DNA of 64,000 bases from Amycolatopsis eburnea. Its GTDB lineage: Bacteria; Actinomycetota; Actinomycetes; Mycobacteriales; Pseudonocardiaceae. A program made the position numbers and the translations under genes. Of the stretch, positions 32,912 through 42,220 are shown piece after piece. The DNA is taken from positions 430,030 through 494,029 of the forward strand of contig NZ_RSEC01000063.1 in NCBI RefSeq assembly GCF_003937945.1, read 5' to 3'. The notes under the pieces are model-generated. The model searched no databases and was not told where the DNA came from. It saw nothing but the letters and a program-made list of their open reading frames with translations. Positions within the stretch are counted from its first letter, which is position 1; the number at the start of each line of letters is the position of its first letter.

Positions 32912-35900
32912 ATGTCCGACCGCCTGTCGTCCGCGTTCCTCGATGCCCTCGGCTCCCGGGTCCTGGTCGCCGACGGGGCCATGGGCACCGCCCTGCAGGC
33001 CCACGACCTGAGCCTGGACGACTTCGCCGGCCTCGAGGGCTGCAACGAGGTCCTCAACGTCACCCGGCCGGACGTCGTCCGGTCCGTGCACCGCGGCTAC
33101 CTCGAAGCGGGGGCGGACGCGGTCGAGACCAACACTTTCGGGGCCAATTTCGCCAACTTCGCCGAATATGACATCACCGAGCGGATCTTCGAGCTGGCCG
33201 AAGCCGGCGCCCGGCTGGCCCGGGAGACCGCCGACGAGTTCGCGACGCCGGACCGCCCGCGGTTCGTGCTCGGCTCGGTCGGCCCCGGCACGAAGCTCCC
33301 GACGCTCGGGCACGCGCCGTTCGCCACCCTGCGTGACGCCTACCAGGAGGAGGTCCGCGGCCTGCTGGCCGGCGGCGTGGACGCGGTGATCGTCGAGACC
33401 ACCCAGGACATCCTCCAGACGAAGGCGTCGATCATCGGCGCGAAGCGGGCGATGGCCGCCGAAGGCCGCCGCGTGCCGGTGCTCGCTTCGATCACCGTCG
33501 AAACGACCGGGACCATGCTGCTCGGCACCGAGGTCGGCGCCGCTCTGGCCGCGCTGGAGCCGCTCGGCATCGATGTCATCGGGCTCAACTGCGCCACCGG
33601 GCCGGCCGAGATGAGCGAGCACCTGCGGCAGCTGGCCAAGCACGCCCGGGTGCCGCTGTCGGTGATGCCGAACGCCGGCCTGCCCGAGCTGGGCCCGGAC
33701 GGCGCCGTCTACCCGCTGAGCCCGGAAGCGCTGGTCGAGGCCCTCACGGGGTTCGTCCGCGAGTTCGGCGTCGGCCTGGTCGGCGGCTGCTGCGGGACGA
33801 CCGGCGAGCACATCCGGCAGCTCGCCGCCGCGGTCGCGGACACCTCGCCGGTGCCGCGCCGGCCGCGACCGGAGCCCGGGGTGTCGTCGCTCTACCAGGC
33901 GGTGCCGTTCAAGCAGGACGCCAGCGTGCTGATGATCGGCGAGCGGACCAACGCCAACGGCTCGAAGGCGTTCCGCACGGCGATGCTGGAGGCCCGCTGG
34001 GACGACTGCGTCGAGATCGCCCGCGAGCAGACCCGCGACGGCGCCCACCTGCTCGACCTGTGCGTCGACTACGTCGGGCGCGACGGCACCGCGGACATGG
34101 CCGAGCTGGCCGGCCGCCTGGCCACCGCGTCCACCTTGCCGATCATGCTCGACTCCACCGAGGTCCCGGTGCTCCGCGCGGGCCTCGAACGCCTCGGCGG
34201 CCGCTGCGCCGTCAACTCCGTCAACTACGAGGACGGCGACGGCCCGGGGTCCCGGTTCCGCCAGGTCATGGAACTGGTCAGCGAGTACGGCGCCGCCGTC
34301 GTCGCCCTGACGATCGACGAGGAAGGCCAGGCGCGCACGGCGGCCAAGAAGGCCGACATCGCGACCCGGCTCATCGAGGACATCACCGGGAACTGGGGGC
34401 TGCGGACGTCCGACGTCATCGTCGACGCGCTCACCTTCACCATCGCCACCGGCCAGGAGGAGTCCCGCCGCGACGGCGTCGAGACGATCGAGGCCATCCG
34501 CGAGATCAAGCGGCGGCACCCCGAGGTCCAGACCACGCTCGGGCTGTCCAACATCTCCTTCGGGCTCAACCCCGCGGCGCGCCAGGTGCTGAACTCGGTG
34601 TTCCTGCACGAGTGCGTCCAGGCCGGGCTGGACACCGCCATCGTGCACGCGTCGAAGATCCTCCCGATGGCGCGGATCCCCGACGAGCAGCGCGCGGTGG
34701 CCCTCGACCTGATCTACGACCGCCGCCGCGAGGGCTACGATCCGCTGCAGGAGCTGATGGCCCTGTTCGAAGGCGTCAGCGCGGCGTCGTCGAAGGCGTC
34801 GCGGGCCGAAGAGCTGGCCGCGCTGCCGCTGTTCGAACGCCTGGAACGCCGGATCGTCGACGGCGAGCGCAACGGACTGGCCGCCGACCTCGACGCGGCC
34901 CTGGAGCAGCGGCCGGCCTTGCAGATCATCAACGACACGCTGCTGTCGGGCATGAAGACCGTCGGCGAGCTGTTCGGGTCCGGGCAGATGCAGCTGCCGT
35001 TCGTGCTGCAGTCCGCCGAGGTGATGAAGGCCGCCGTCGCGCACCTCGAGCCGCACATGGAGAAGGAGGACGACGCCGGCAAGGGCCGGATCGTGCTGGC
35101 CACCGTCCGCGGCGACGTGCACGACATCGGCAAGAACCTCGTCGACATCATCCTGTCCAACAACGGCTACGAGGTCGTCAACCTCGGCATCAAGCAGCCG
35201 ATCACGACCATCCTGGACGCGGCCGAGGAGCACGGTGCCGACGCGATCGGGATGTCCGGGCTGCTGGTGAAGTCGACCGTGATCATGAAGGAGAACCTCC
35301 AGGAGATGAACTCCCGGGGCGTTTCGGCGCGCTGGCCGGTGCTGCTCGGCGGCGCCGCGCTCACCCGGTCCTACGTGGAGAACGACCTCACGGAGCTCTA
35401 CCTCGGCGACGTCCGCTACGCGCGGGACGCGTTCGAGGGCCTGCGGCTGATGGACGCGATCATGGCCGCCAAGCGCGGGGAAACGCCGCTGGTGGACGCC
35501 GACGCCGAGCAGAAGCGCCGGGAGCGCAAGGAACGCCGTGAGCGCTCGCTGCGGATCGCCGAAGCGCGCAAGGCCCGCAAGGCCGAGGAAGAAGCCCTCG
35601 AAGGCCCGCCGCCGGCGCGTTCGGACGTCGCCACCGACGTCCCGCTGCCGTCCCCGCCGTTCTGGGGCAGCCGCGTGGTCAAGGGTGTCCCGCTCGCCGA
35701 CTACGCCGCGATGCTCGACGAGCGCGCCACCTTCATGGGGCAGTGGGGCCTCAAGGGCGCGCGCGGCGGCGCCGGGCCGACGTACGACGAACTGGTCGAG
35801 TCCGAAGGCAGGCCGCGGCTGCGGTACTGGCTCGACCGGCTGACCGCCGACGGGATCCTGGCGCACGCGGCCGTCGTCTACGGCTACTTCCCGTGCGTGG

Positions 35901-36466
35901 CCGAGGGCGACGACCTCGTCGTGCTCACCGAGCCCGAACCGGACGCGCCCGAGCGGGTGCGGTTCACCTTCCCGCGTCAGCGCCGCGACCGGCGGCTCTG
36001 CCTCGCCGACTTCTACCGGCCGCGCGAGGCGGGCGAGGTCGACGTCGTGCCGTTCACGGTCGTCACCATGGGCCAGCCGATCGCGGACTACGCGAACGAG
36101 CTGTTCGCCGCCAACGCCTACCGGGACTACCTCGAGGTGCACGGCCTCGGCGTCCAGCTCACCGAGGCGCTGGCCGAGTACTGGCACTGCCGGATCCGGC
36201 AGGAGCTGACCTTCCCCGGCGGTGTGGCGGTCGCCTCAGAGGACCCGGACGACGTCGAGGACTTCTTCAAGCTCGGCTACCGTGGAGCCAGGTTCTCCCT
36301 GGGCTATGGCGCCTGTCCCGACCTCGAAGACCGGGCGAAGATCGTCGCCCTCCTCGAACCGGGCCGGATCGGCGTCAAGCTGTCCGAGGAGTACCAGCTG
36401 CACCCCGAGCAGTCGACCGACGCGATCGTCTGCCACCACCCGGAAGCGAAGTACTTCAACACCTGA
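32912..36466 (+). CDS. metH: cobalamin-dependent methionine synthase
   Basis: An 1184-residue four-module MetH that transfers a methyl group from 5-methyl-tetrahydrofolate to homocysteine via cobalamin. The homocysteine module (about 1-320) has zinc Cys residues in GGCCGTTGEH near 289. The pterin module follows with MIGERTNANGSKAF near 338. The B12 module has the axial His in DVHDIGKN near residue 736. The C-terminal activation module (about 890-1184) includes SLGYGACPDLEDRAKI near 1129. ATG 32912 is 38 bp from the divergent PAC2 gene, leaving no room for a cobalamin riboswitch. Length and order are normal. Confidence 0.97.
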   Translation: MSDRLSSAFLDALGSRVLVADGAMGTALQAHDLSLDDFAGLEGCNEVLNVTRPDVVRSVHRGYLEAGADAVETNTFGANFANFAEYDITERIFELAEAGARLARETADEFATPDRPRFVLGSVGPGTKLPTLGHAPFATLRDAYQEEVRGLLAGGVDAVIVETTQDILQTKASIIGAKRAMAAEGRRVPVLASITVETTGTMLLGTEVGAALAALEPLGIDVIGLNCATGPAEMSEHLRQLAKHARVPLSVMPNAGLPELGPDGAVYPLSPEALVEALTGFVREFGVGLVGGCCGTTGEHIRQLAAAVADTSPVPRRPRPEPGVSSLYQAVPFKQDASVLMIGERTNANGSKAFRTAMLEARWDDCVEIAREQTRDGAHLLDLCVDYVGRDGTADMAELAGRLATASTLPIMLDSTEVPVLRAGLERLGGRCAVNSVNYEDGDGPGSRFRQVMELVSEYGAAVVALTIDEEGQARTAAKKADIATRLIEDITGNWGLRTSDVIVDALTFTIATGQEESRRDGVETIEAIREIKRRHPEVQTTLGLSNISFGLNPAARQVLNSVFLHECVQAGLDTAIVHASKILPMARIPDEQRAVALDLIYDRRREGYDPLQELMALFEGVSAASSKASRAEELAALPLFERLERRIVDGERNGLAADLDAALEQRPALQIINDTLLSGMKTVGELFGSGQMQLPFVLQSAEVMKAAVAHLEPHMEKEDDAGKGRIVLATVRGDVHDIGKNLVDIILSNNGYEVVNLGIKQPITTILDAAEEHGADAIGMSGLLVKSTVIMKENLQEMNSRGVSARWPVLLGGAALTRSYVENDLTELYLGDVRYARDAFEGLRLMDAIMAAKRGETPLVDADAEQKRRERKERRERSLRIAEARKARKAEEEALEGPPPARSDVATDVPLPSPPFWGSRVVKGVPLADYAAMLDERATFMGQWGLKGARGGAGPTYDELVESEGRPRLRYWLDRLTADGILAHAAVVYGYFPCVAEGDDLVVLTEPEPDAPERVRFTFPRQRRDRRLCLADFYRPREAGEVDVVPFTVVTMGQPIADYANELFAANAYRDYLEVHGLGVQLTEALAEYWHCRIRQELTFPGGVAVASEDPDDVEDFFKLGYRGARFSLGYGACPDLEDRAKIVALLEPGRIGVKLSEEYQLHPEQSTDAIVCHHPEAKYFNT

Positions 36467-36478
36467 GGGAGATCCACT

Positions 36479-37141
36479 GTGGACGGACTCGATGCCGTGC
36501 TGTGGGACATGGACGGCACGTTGGTCGATTCCGAGAAGCTGTGGGACATCGCCCTCTACGAGACGGCGGAATGGCTCGGCGGCAAGCTTTCCGAAGAGCA
36601 GCGGATGACCCTCGTCGGGTCCAACATGGACGACACCTCGGCATACCTCCTGGAGGTCGTCGGACGGCCGGTCACGCGAGAGGCGATCGCGGCGACGGGC
36701 GAGGAGATCCGCCGCCGCACGGCCGGTCTGTTCGACGACGAGCTGCCGTGGCGCCCCGGCGCCCGCGAAGCTCTGGCGGCGGTGCGTGAAGCCGGGGTGC
36801 GCTCGGCTTTGGTCACCTCGACCGAACGCGACCTCACCGAGCTGGCGCTGAACACGATCGGCCGTGACTTCTTCGACGTCACGGTGTGCGGCGACGAGGT
36901 CGAGGGCCTCAACAAGCCGCACCCGCGCCCGTACCTCAAGGCCGCCGAGCTGCTCGGCGTCGACCCGGCGGCGTGCGTCGCGGTCGAGGACTCCCCGCCG
37001 GGCACGGCGTCGGCGGTCGCCGCGGGCTGCACGGTGCTGGTCGTCCCGAACGACGTCCCGGTCGACGCGGGGGAGCGGCGCGTGTTCCGCGACTCGCTCG
37101 TGGGGATCGACGTGCCCGCGCTGGCGGCTCTGCTGGGCTGA
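36479..37141 (+). CDS. HAD-superfamily phosphatase
   Basis: A 220-residue HAD hydrolase of the beta-phosphoglucomutase/phosphatase type. Motif I is WDMDGTLVDSE near residues 9-19 (nucleophile Asp), motif II VTSTERD near 102, motif III Lys in GLNKPHPRPY near 143 and motif IV VAVEDSPPG near 167. A small helical cap occupies about 18-90. It starts GTG 12 bp after metH, behind GAGGGAGA, and is probably co-transcribed. The substrate is not evident; a house-cleaning sugar or nucleotide phosphatase is plausible. The same metH-HAD neighbourhood occurs in other actinomycetes. Confidence 0.9.
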   Translation: MDGLDAVLWDMDGTLVDSEKLWDIALYETAEWLGGKLSEEQRMTLVGSNMDDTSAYLLEVVGRPVTREAIAATGEEIRRRTAGLFDDELPWRPGAREALAAVREAGVRSALVTSTERDLTELALNTIGRDFFDVTVCGDEVEGLNKPHPRPYLKAAELLGVDPAACVAVEDSPPGTASAVAAGCTVLVVPNDVPVDAGERRVFRDSLVGIDVPALAALLG

Positions 37142-37187
37142 CACGCCCATGTCGCATTTCCGCTAGCCCCGGCCGCCGCGCTCGGCG

Positions 37188-38660
37188 ATGCTGGGTCGCG
37201 TGCATGAAGACTTCGAACGGTGCGTGCGGGCCGTGCAGGCGAAGGACGCCCGGTTCGACGGGTGGTTCTACACGGCGGTCCTGACAACGAAGATCTACTG
37301 CCGGCCCAGCTGTCCCGTGGTGCCGCCCAAGCCGCGGAACATGAGCTTCTACCCGAGCGCGGCGGCGGCGCAGCAGGCCGGGTTCCGCGCCTGCAAGCGC
37401 TGCCGCCCCGACGCCAGCCCCGGCTCGCCGCTGTGGAACGAACGCGCCGACCTGGTGGCGCGGGCGATGCGGCTGATCGCCGACGGCGTCGTGGACACCG
37501 AAGGGGTCCGCGGGCTGGCCGCCCGGCTCGGCTACAGCGTCCGGCAGGTCGAGCGCCAGGTGTTCGCCGAGCTCGGCGCGGGCCCGCTGGCGCTGGCGCG
37601 GGCCCAGCGCGCGCAGACCGCGCGGACCCTGATCGAGACGACCACCCTGCCGATGACCGAGCTGGCGCTGGCCTCGGGGTTCGGCAGCATCCGGACGTTC
37701 AACGACACCGTGCGCGAGGTGTTCGCCCTCTCGCCGACCGAACTGCGGCAGCGCGCCAAGGGCAAGCCCGCGGCCGCCGGCGCGCTCGTGCTGCGGCTGC
37801 CGTACCGCAAGCCGCTGTGCCCCGACAACCTGTTCGGGCACCTGGTGGCGACCGGCGTGCCGGGCGTGGAGGAGTGGCGCGACGGCGCCTACCGCCGGAC
37901 GCTGCGGCTGCCGCACGGCCCCGGGATCGTGGCGCTGCGGCCGGAAGACGGGCACATCGCCTGCCGGCTGACCCTGGCCGACCTGCGCGACCTGCCCGCC
38001 GCGACGAGCCGCTGCCGCCGCCTGCTCGACCTCGACGCCGACCCGGTCGCCGTCGACGACCAGCTCGCCACCGACCCGCTGCTCGCGCCCCTGGTCGCCG
38101 CCGCGCCGGGCCGCCGGGTCCCGCGCACGGCCGACGGCGCCGAGTTCGCGGTCCGCGCGGTGCTCGGCCAGCAGGTCTCGACCGCGGCGGCCCGCACCCA
38201 CGCGGCCCGGCTCGTCGTCGCCCACGGCGAACCGGTCGAGGACCCCGAAGGCGGCCTGACCCACCTCTTCCCGTCGCCGGAGGCGCTGGCTTCGCTCGAT
38301 CCGGAGACGCTGGCCATGCCGCGCAGCCGCCGTCGCACGCTGCTCGCGCTGGTCGAGGCGCTGACCGGCGGTCTCGACCTCGGCGCGGGCAGCGACTGGG
38401 ACGCGGCCCGGGCGGCGCTGACCGCGTTGCCGGGCTTCGGGCCGTGGACGGTCGAGAGCATCGCGATGCGGGCGCTGGGCGACCCGGACGCGTTCCTCCC
38501 CACCGACCTCGGCATCAAGTACGCGGCGGAAACCCTCGGCCTGGGCGGCCAGGCCGCCGTCGTCGCCCGCTCCGCGGCGTGGCGCCCCTGGCGGGCCTAC
38601 GCCACCCAGCACCTGTGGGCCACCGGTGACCACGCGATCAACCGGATGCCCGCCGCCTAG
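37188..38660 (+). CDS. alkA: Ada-AlkA fusion: methyl-phosphotriester sensor and 3-methyladenine glycosylase
   Basis: A 490-residue fusion. Residues 1-80 form the Ada N-terminal zinc domain with Cys ligands in IYCRPSCPV and ACKRCRPD. Residues 90-190 form an AraC-type DNA-binding domain (LAARLGYSVRQVERQ and LASGFGSIRTFNDTV). The rest is an AlkA glycosylase with a helix-hairpin-helix in LTALPGFGPWTVESIAM near 419 and the catalytic Asp in FLPTDLGIKYA. It matches mycobacterial Rv1317c, and ogt follows 8 bp later as there. GTG 37200 (VHEDFERC) is the better homology-based start; ATG 37188 adds four residues. It should sense and repair alkylated DNA. Confidence 0.93.
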   Translation: MLGRVHEDFERCVRAVQAKDARFDGWFYTAVLTTKIYCRPSCPVVPPKPRNMSFYPSAAAAQQAGFRACKRCRPDASPGSPLWNERADLVARAMRLIADGVVDTEGVRGLAARLGYSVRQVERQVFAELGAGPLALARAQRAQTARTLIETTTLPMTELALASGFGSIRTFNDTVREVFALSPTELRQRAKGKPAAAGALVLRLPYRKPLCPDNLFGHLVATGVPGVEEWRDGAYRRTLRLPHGPGIVALRPEDGHIACRLTLADLRDLPAATSRCRRLLDLDADPVAVDDQLATDPLLAPLVAAAPGRRVPRTADGAEFAVRAVLGQQVSTAAARTHAARLVVAHGEPVEDPEGGLTHLFPSPEALASLDPETLAMPRSRRRTLLALVEALTGGLDLGAGSDWDAARAALTALPGFGPWTVESIAMRALGDPDAFLPTDLGIKYAAETLGLGGQAAVVARSAAWRPWRAYATQHLWATGDHAINRMPAA

Positions 38661-38668
38661 GAGGCCCC

Positions 38669-39154
38669 ATGCGTTCCCACTCCGTCATCGACAGTCCCTG
38701 CGGCCCGCTGACGCTGGTCGCCGAGGACGACGCGCTCTGCGGCCTGTACATGGTCGACCAGCGCCACCGCCCGGACGAGCTGACGTTCGGCGCGGCCGAC
38801 CCCGGCGCGGAGATCTTCGCCCGCGCCGAAACCGAGCTGAAGGAGTACTTCGCCGGGCAGCGCGAGCGGTTCGAGGTGCCGCTCGCCTTCGCCGGCACGC
38901 CGTTCCAGCGGTTGGTCTGGGCGCAGCTGCGCGAGATCCCGTACGGCACGACGATCTCCTACGGCGAGCTGGCCGACCGGCTGGGCAACCCCGGCGCGTC
39001 CCGCGCGGTCGGGCTGGCCAACGGCAAGAACCCGATCGGGATCATCGTCCCGTGCCACCGGGTGGTCGGCTCGACCGGTTCGCTCACCGGCTACGGCGGC
39101 GGCCTGGACCGCAAGCGGTACCTGCTCGACTTCGAGCGGGGCGCGCTGTTCTGA
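38669..39154 (+). CDS. ogt: O6-methylguanine-DNA methyltransferase
   Basis: A 161-residue suicide repair protein that removes alkyl groups from O6 of guanine. The acceptor Cys129 is in the signature IVPCHRVVGS. The helix-turn-helix upstream reads FQRLVWAQLREIPYGTTISY near residues 79-98. The start ATG 38669 is behind TAGGAGGCCCC and 8 bp after alkA, so the two alkylation-repair genes form an operon that may be activated by methylated AlkA/Ada. The N-terminal domain is normal in length. Confidence 0.96.
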   Translation: MRSHSVIDSPCGPLTLVAEDDALCGLYMVDQRHRPDELTFGAADPGAEIFARAETELKEYFAGQRERFEVPLAFAGTPFQRLVWAQLREIPYGTTISYGELADRLGNPGASRAVGLANGKNPIGIIVPCHRVVGSTGSLTGYGGGLDRKRYLLDFERGALF

Positions 39155-39257
39155 TCCCAGCTCGTGGGAGGCGCCGTCCACTCCCGTGTGAGATGGGCTG
39201 CACCCGCGGCGGGGCGGGGCGGCGCCGCGCGGCCCGGGGTGGAAGGATCTGCAGATC

Positions 39258-39521
39258 GTGAAGACCTTCGATGAGCTGTTCGCGGAGCTTGCCGAGCGCG
39301 CGCGTACCCGTCCCGACGGGTCCGGCACCGTCGTCGCCCTCGACGCCGGGGTGCACGCCCAGGGCAAGAAGGTGCTCGAGGAAGCCGGCGAGGTGTGGAT
39401 CGCCGCCGAGCACGAGTCCGACGACCGCCTCGCCGAGGAGATCTCCCAGCTGCTGTACCGGGTGCAGGTGCTGATGCTCGGCCGCGGTCTGTCGACCGAG
39501 GACGTCTACCGCTACCTGTGA
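39258..39521 (+). CDS. hisE: phosphoribosyl-ATP pyrophosphatase
   Basis: An 87-residue single-domain HisE that hydrolyses PR-ATP to PR-AMP, the second step of histidine synthesis. It has the all-alpha MazG-like fold with metal-binding acidic residues in VLEEAGEVWIAAEHE near residues 35-49 and DDRLAEEISQLLYR near 51-64. The GTG start follows the 12-bp palindrome GATCTGCAGATC. It lies 33 bp before hisG; this hisE-hisG pair next to the metH block is conserved in mycobacteria (Rv2122c-Rv2121c). Confidence 0.96.
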   Translation: MKTFDELFAELAERARTRPDGSGTVVALDAGVHAQGKKVLEEAGEVWIAAEHESDDRLAEEISQLLYRVQVLMLGRGLSTEDVYRYL

Positions 39522-39554
39522 CCGGGTCGCTCGAATCACGAGGAGAGAAGCGAA

Positions 39555-40400
39555 ATGCTGCGTGTTGCCGTGCCGAACAAGGGAGCCCTCGCCGCCGCGG
39601 CGACGGAAATGCTCGGCGAGGCGGGCTACCGCAAGCGGCATGAGCAGCGCGACCTGACCGTGCTCGACCCGGTCAACGAGGTCGAGTTCTTCTTCCTGCG
39701 GCCCAAGGACATCGCGATCTACGTCGGCTCCGGCGAACTCGACCTCGGCATCACCGGCCGGGACCTCGCGCTCGACTCCGGCGCGCCGGTCGAGGAGATC
39801 CAGGCGCTCGGCTTCGGCGGCTCGACGTTCCGATACGCCGCCCCGGCGGGCAAGGACTGGAAGCCGGCGGACCTGCACGGCAAGCGCCTGGCGACGTCGT
39901 ACCCGCGGCTGGTCCGCGACGACCTCGCCCGCCACGGCGTCGAGGCCGAGGTGATCCGGCTCGACGGCGCCGTGGAGATCTCGATCCAGCTCGGCGTCGC
40001 GGACGCGATCGCGGACGTCGTCGAGTCCGGGCGGTCGCTGCGCCAGAACAACCTGGTGGCCTTCGGCGACCCGATCTGCGTCTCGGAAGCGGTGCTGCTG
40101 CAGCGCAAGGGGACGGCGGAGAGCAAGGCCAAGTCGCAGCTGGCGGCGCGGCTGCGCGGGGTCGTGTTCGCGCAGCAGTACCTGATGCTGGACTACGACT
40201 GCCCGCGCACGCTCGTCGACCGGGCGATCGCCATCACGCCGGGCCTCGAGTCGCCGACGGTGGCGCCGCTGGCCGACGAAGACTGGGTCGCCGTGCGCGC
40301 GATGGTGTCGCGCAAGGACGTCAACCGGATCATGGACGAACTGGCCGAGGTGGGCGCCAAGGCGATCCTGGCCTCGGACATCCGCTCCTGCCGCCTCTGA
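39555..40400 (+). CDS. hisG: ATP phosphoribosyltransferase, long form
   Basis: A 281-residue long-form HisG that joins ATP and PRPP in the committed step of histidine synthesis. The N-terminus LRVAVPNKGALAAAATEML and the PRPP-loop region DAIADVVESGRSLRQNN near residues 152-168 are typical. Residues beyond about 210 form the C-terminal ACT-like domain that binds histidine for feedback inhibition, so no HisZ is needed. The start ATG has AGGAGAG upstream, and hisE precedes it in an operon. The C-terminus ILASDIRSCRL is characteristic. Confidence 0.97.
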   Translation: MLRVAVPNKGALAAAATEMLGEAGYRKRHEQRDLTVLDPVNEVEFFFLRPKDIAIYVGSGELDLGITGRDLALDSGAPVEEIQALGFGGSTFRYAAPAGKDWKPADLHGKRLATSYPRLVRDDLARHGVEAEVIRLDGAVEISIQLGVADAIADVVESGRSLRQNNLVAFGDPICVSEAVLLQRKGTAESKAKSQLAARLRGVVFAQQYLMLDYDCPRTLVDRAIAITPGLESPTVAPLADEDWVAVRAMVSRKDVNRIMDELAEVGAKAILASDIRSCRL

Positions 40401-40428
40401 CCGAGAGCCAGATCGGCCGCGCCGGACT

Positions 40429-41364
40429 TCAGCGCGGCCGGTTGGGCTTCTTCGGGAGCAGGTCGTAAAGGCCCTTGCGGACGCCGTTGTCGTTGACGTT
40501 GCGCGCCACCGCGACCTCGGAGATGAAGTCCTCGAAGACGAACTCCTCGTCCGCGGGCACGACGGCCGGCGCCTGGTTCTGCGCCAGGTAGCCGTCGAGG
40601 GTGGCCGCGATCTCGCGGAACGACAGCGCCTGCAACGTCTCGGGGGCGTAGGTCGTCACCGGGACGCCGTGCGCGGCCGCTTCGTTCATCACCACGCCGA
40701 GCGGCAGGTGCGACAGCATCGGGATGCCGAACTCGTACATCTCCTGCAGCGCCGCGGCCGCGTAGTGCGAGATCGGCCGCCGGTAGAGGCTCGGCACCAG
40801 CCCGAACCACGACAGCGGCTGGCGTCCGACGGTCTGCTCGACGTACCGGACCTGGTCGGCCAGCAGCCGCAGCGCGCGGATGCTCGTCTTGTCCGGCTGC
40901 ACCGGTACGAGGATGCCGTGCGACGCCGCCAGCGCGTTGTTCGTCAGCACGTCGAGCGCCGGCGGGCAGTCGATGACGCAGTGGTCGTAGTTGGCGAACT
41001 GGATGACCCGGGCCAGCTGCCAGCCGGGTACGCGGAACGAGTCGAGCCGCCGGATCAGGTCGAACATCCCCGGTGACGTCGGCACGACGTCGAGCGCGCC
41101 GCCCTTGCCGAGGTTGCTGCGCGGGTGCGGGACGACGATCTCGTCGATCGGGCCCTTCCACGTCTTGGCCAGCGCTTTCGCCAGGCTCGGCTGGTCCGGT
41201 GGCACCTCGGCCAGCCCGAGCATCTCGGTCGTCGCGTGCCCCTGCGGGTCGAGGTCGATAAGCAGCACCCGCCGGCCCCGCTCGGCCAGCGCGGCCGCGG
41301 TGCCGACGCTCAGCGAGGTCTTGCCGACCCCGCCTTTCTGGTTGACCACCGAGGTGATCTGCAT
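40429..41364 (-). CDS. orphan ParA/Soj-family ATPase
   Basis: A 311-residue deviant-Walker ATPase. The N-terminus is VVNQKGGVGKTSLSVG (residues 6-21, deviant Walker A with the signature Lys), followed by LLIDLDPQGHATTEML and VIDCPPALDVLTNNALAASH. No parB gene or visible parS site is adjacent, so this is not the chromosomal ParAB. Such orphans often position other complexes. The C-terminus of about 40 residues is an unusual extension ending LYDLLPKKPNRPR. It is followed by hisG on the opposite strand and preceded by an acyl-CoA thioesterase gene in the same direction. Confidence 0.88.
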   Translation of the reverse strand: MQITSVVNQKGGVGKTSLSVGTAAALAERGRRVLLIDLDPQGHATTEMLGLAEVPPDQPSLAKALAKTWKGPIDEIVVPHPRSNLGKGGALDVVPTSPGMFDLIRRLDSFRVPGWQLARVIQFANYDHCVIDCPPALDVLTNNALAASHGILVPVQPDKTSIRALRLLADQVRYVEQTVGRQPLSWFGLVPSLYRRPISHYAAAALQEMYEFGIPMLSHLPLGVVMNEAAAHGVPVTTYAPETLQALSFREIAATLDGYLAQNQAPAVVPADEEFVFEDFISEVAVARNVNDNGVRKGLYDLLPKKPNRPR

Positions 41365-41428
41365 GCCGGAGCGCTCCTCAAGTCGGTCGTTCCGCGAAGG
41401 TTATTGGATCCGGGCCGGTTGTGGGTGG

Positions 41429-42220
41429 CTATCCGCCCCCGGCCTGTCGCGGCCGGACCATCAGCGCCTGCGCGCCGGTGGCCAGCGGGCCGCTCGCGTC
41501 GTGCAGGATGCTCGTCGCCGTGCCGATCCCGTGCGTGCCGACCAGCGTGACCGCGTCCAGGCCGATCCACTCGCCCGCGGGCACCCGCCGCACGTGCACG
41601 GTCAGCTCCGAGTTGATGAACCACCACTGCCGCGGGTCGAGGAAGTTGGACACGCCGTTGCCGGAGTCGGCGACGGTGAACAGCCGCTGCAGCCCGCTCG
41701 GCTCCTCGCCGTCGACCAGCGGGACGCGCGGCCGGGCCCAGACGGCGGCCGGGCCGGGCACGTCCATCCCGCCGCGGACCGCGCGCCACTCCACGGCGTC
41801 GAGGTAGCCGCCCTGCCAGCCCTCCGGCCACGGCGACTCCGTGACGCTGTCCGGCGTCGGCAGCAGCGGCCCGCCGTCGGTGGCGATCTCCGCGGTGTCG
41901 GAGGTGGCCACGCGCCACGCCGACGCGCGGGCCACCACGCGTTCCGCGCTCGCCAGCTCCGCCTGCAGCAGCTCGACCGACCGCCCGGGGCGCTCCACCC
42001 GGGCGCGCACGGTGAGCTCGGCGACCGGCGCCGGCCCGAGGATTTCGACGGTGACCCTGGCCAGCTCGGCCGGGTGCGCGGGTTCGACGTTTTCGAGTGC
42101 CCGCACCAGCAGCGCCGACGGCGGCCCGAAGTGCTGCGACTCCGAGGACCACGGGCCCGCGGTGTGCGCTGTCGCGGAGAACCGGCCTTCGCCGAGCGGG
42201 ACGTAGAACGCGTCGGCCAT
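41429..42220 (-). CDS. TesB-like acyl-CoA thioesterase (double hotdog)
   Basis: A 263-residue protein with two hotdog domains in the acyl-CoA thioesterase/DUF4442-like arrangement. It begins FYVPLGEGRFSATAHTAGPW and contains LARVTVEILGPAPVAELTVR near residues 53-72 and QWWFINSELTVHVRRVPAGE near 205-224. The pattern matches actinobacterial 'thioesterase family proteins'; the substrate is probably a fatty or polyketide acyl-CoA. The ATG at 42220 overlaps the stop of the RecB-like nuclease gene (TGATG), so the two are translationally coupled. A long upstream extension of the frame is antisense-type shadow and not used. Confidence 0.82.
   Translation of the reverse strand: MADAFYVPLGEGRFSATAHTAGPWSSESQHFGPPSALLVRALENVEPAHPAELARVTVEILGPAPVAELTVRARVERPGRSVELLQAELASAERVVARASAWRVATSDTAEIATDGGPLLPTPDSVTESPWPEGWQGGYLDAVEWRAVRGGMDVPGPAAVWARPRVPLVDGEEPSGLQRLFTVADSGNGVSNFLDPRQWWFINSELTVHVRRVPAGEWIGLDAVTLVGTHGIGTATSILHDASGPLATGAQALMVRPRQAGGG

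Noticed and set aside
32870..36187. An 1105-codon open frame on the minus strand
   Set aside because: It mirrors metH exactly. Its Val/Asp/His/Gly-rich low-complexity translation has no family motif, whereas metH has all four modules.
39246..39257. GATCTGCAGATC palindrome as an operator for hisE
   Set aside because: It is only 12 bp, directly abuts the GTG and overlaps the ribosome-binding region; chance or a translation effect is as likely.
40429..41364. Chromosomal parA of a parABS locus
   Set aside because: No parB or recognisable parS is adjacent, and the neighbours are hisG and a thioesterase gene instead of the replication-origin genes.
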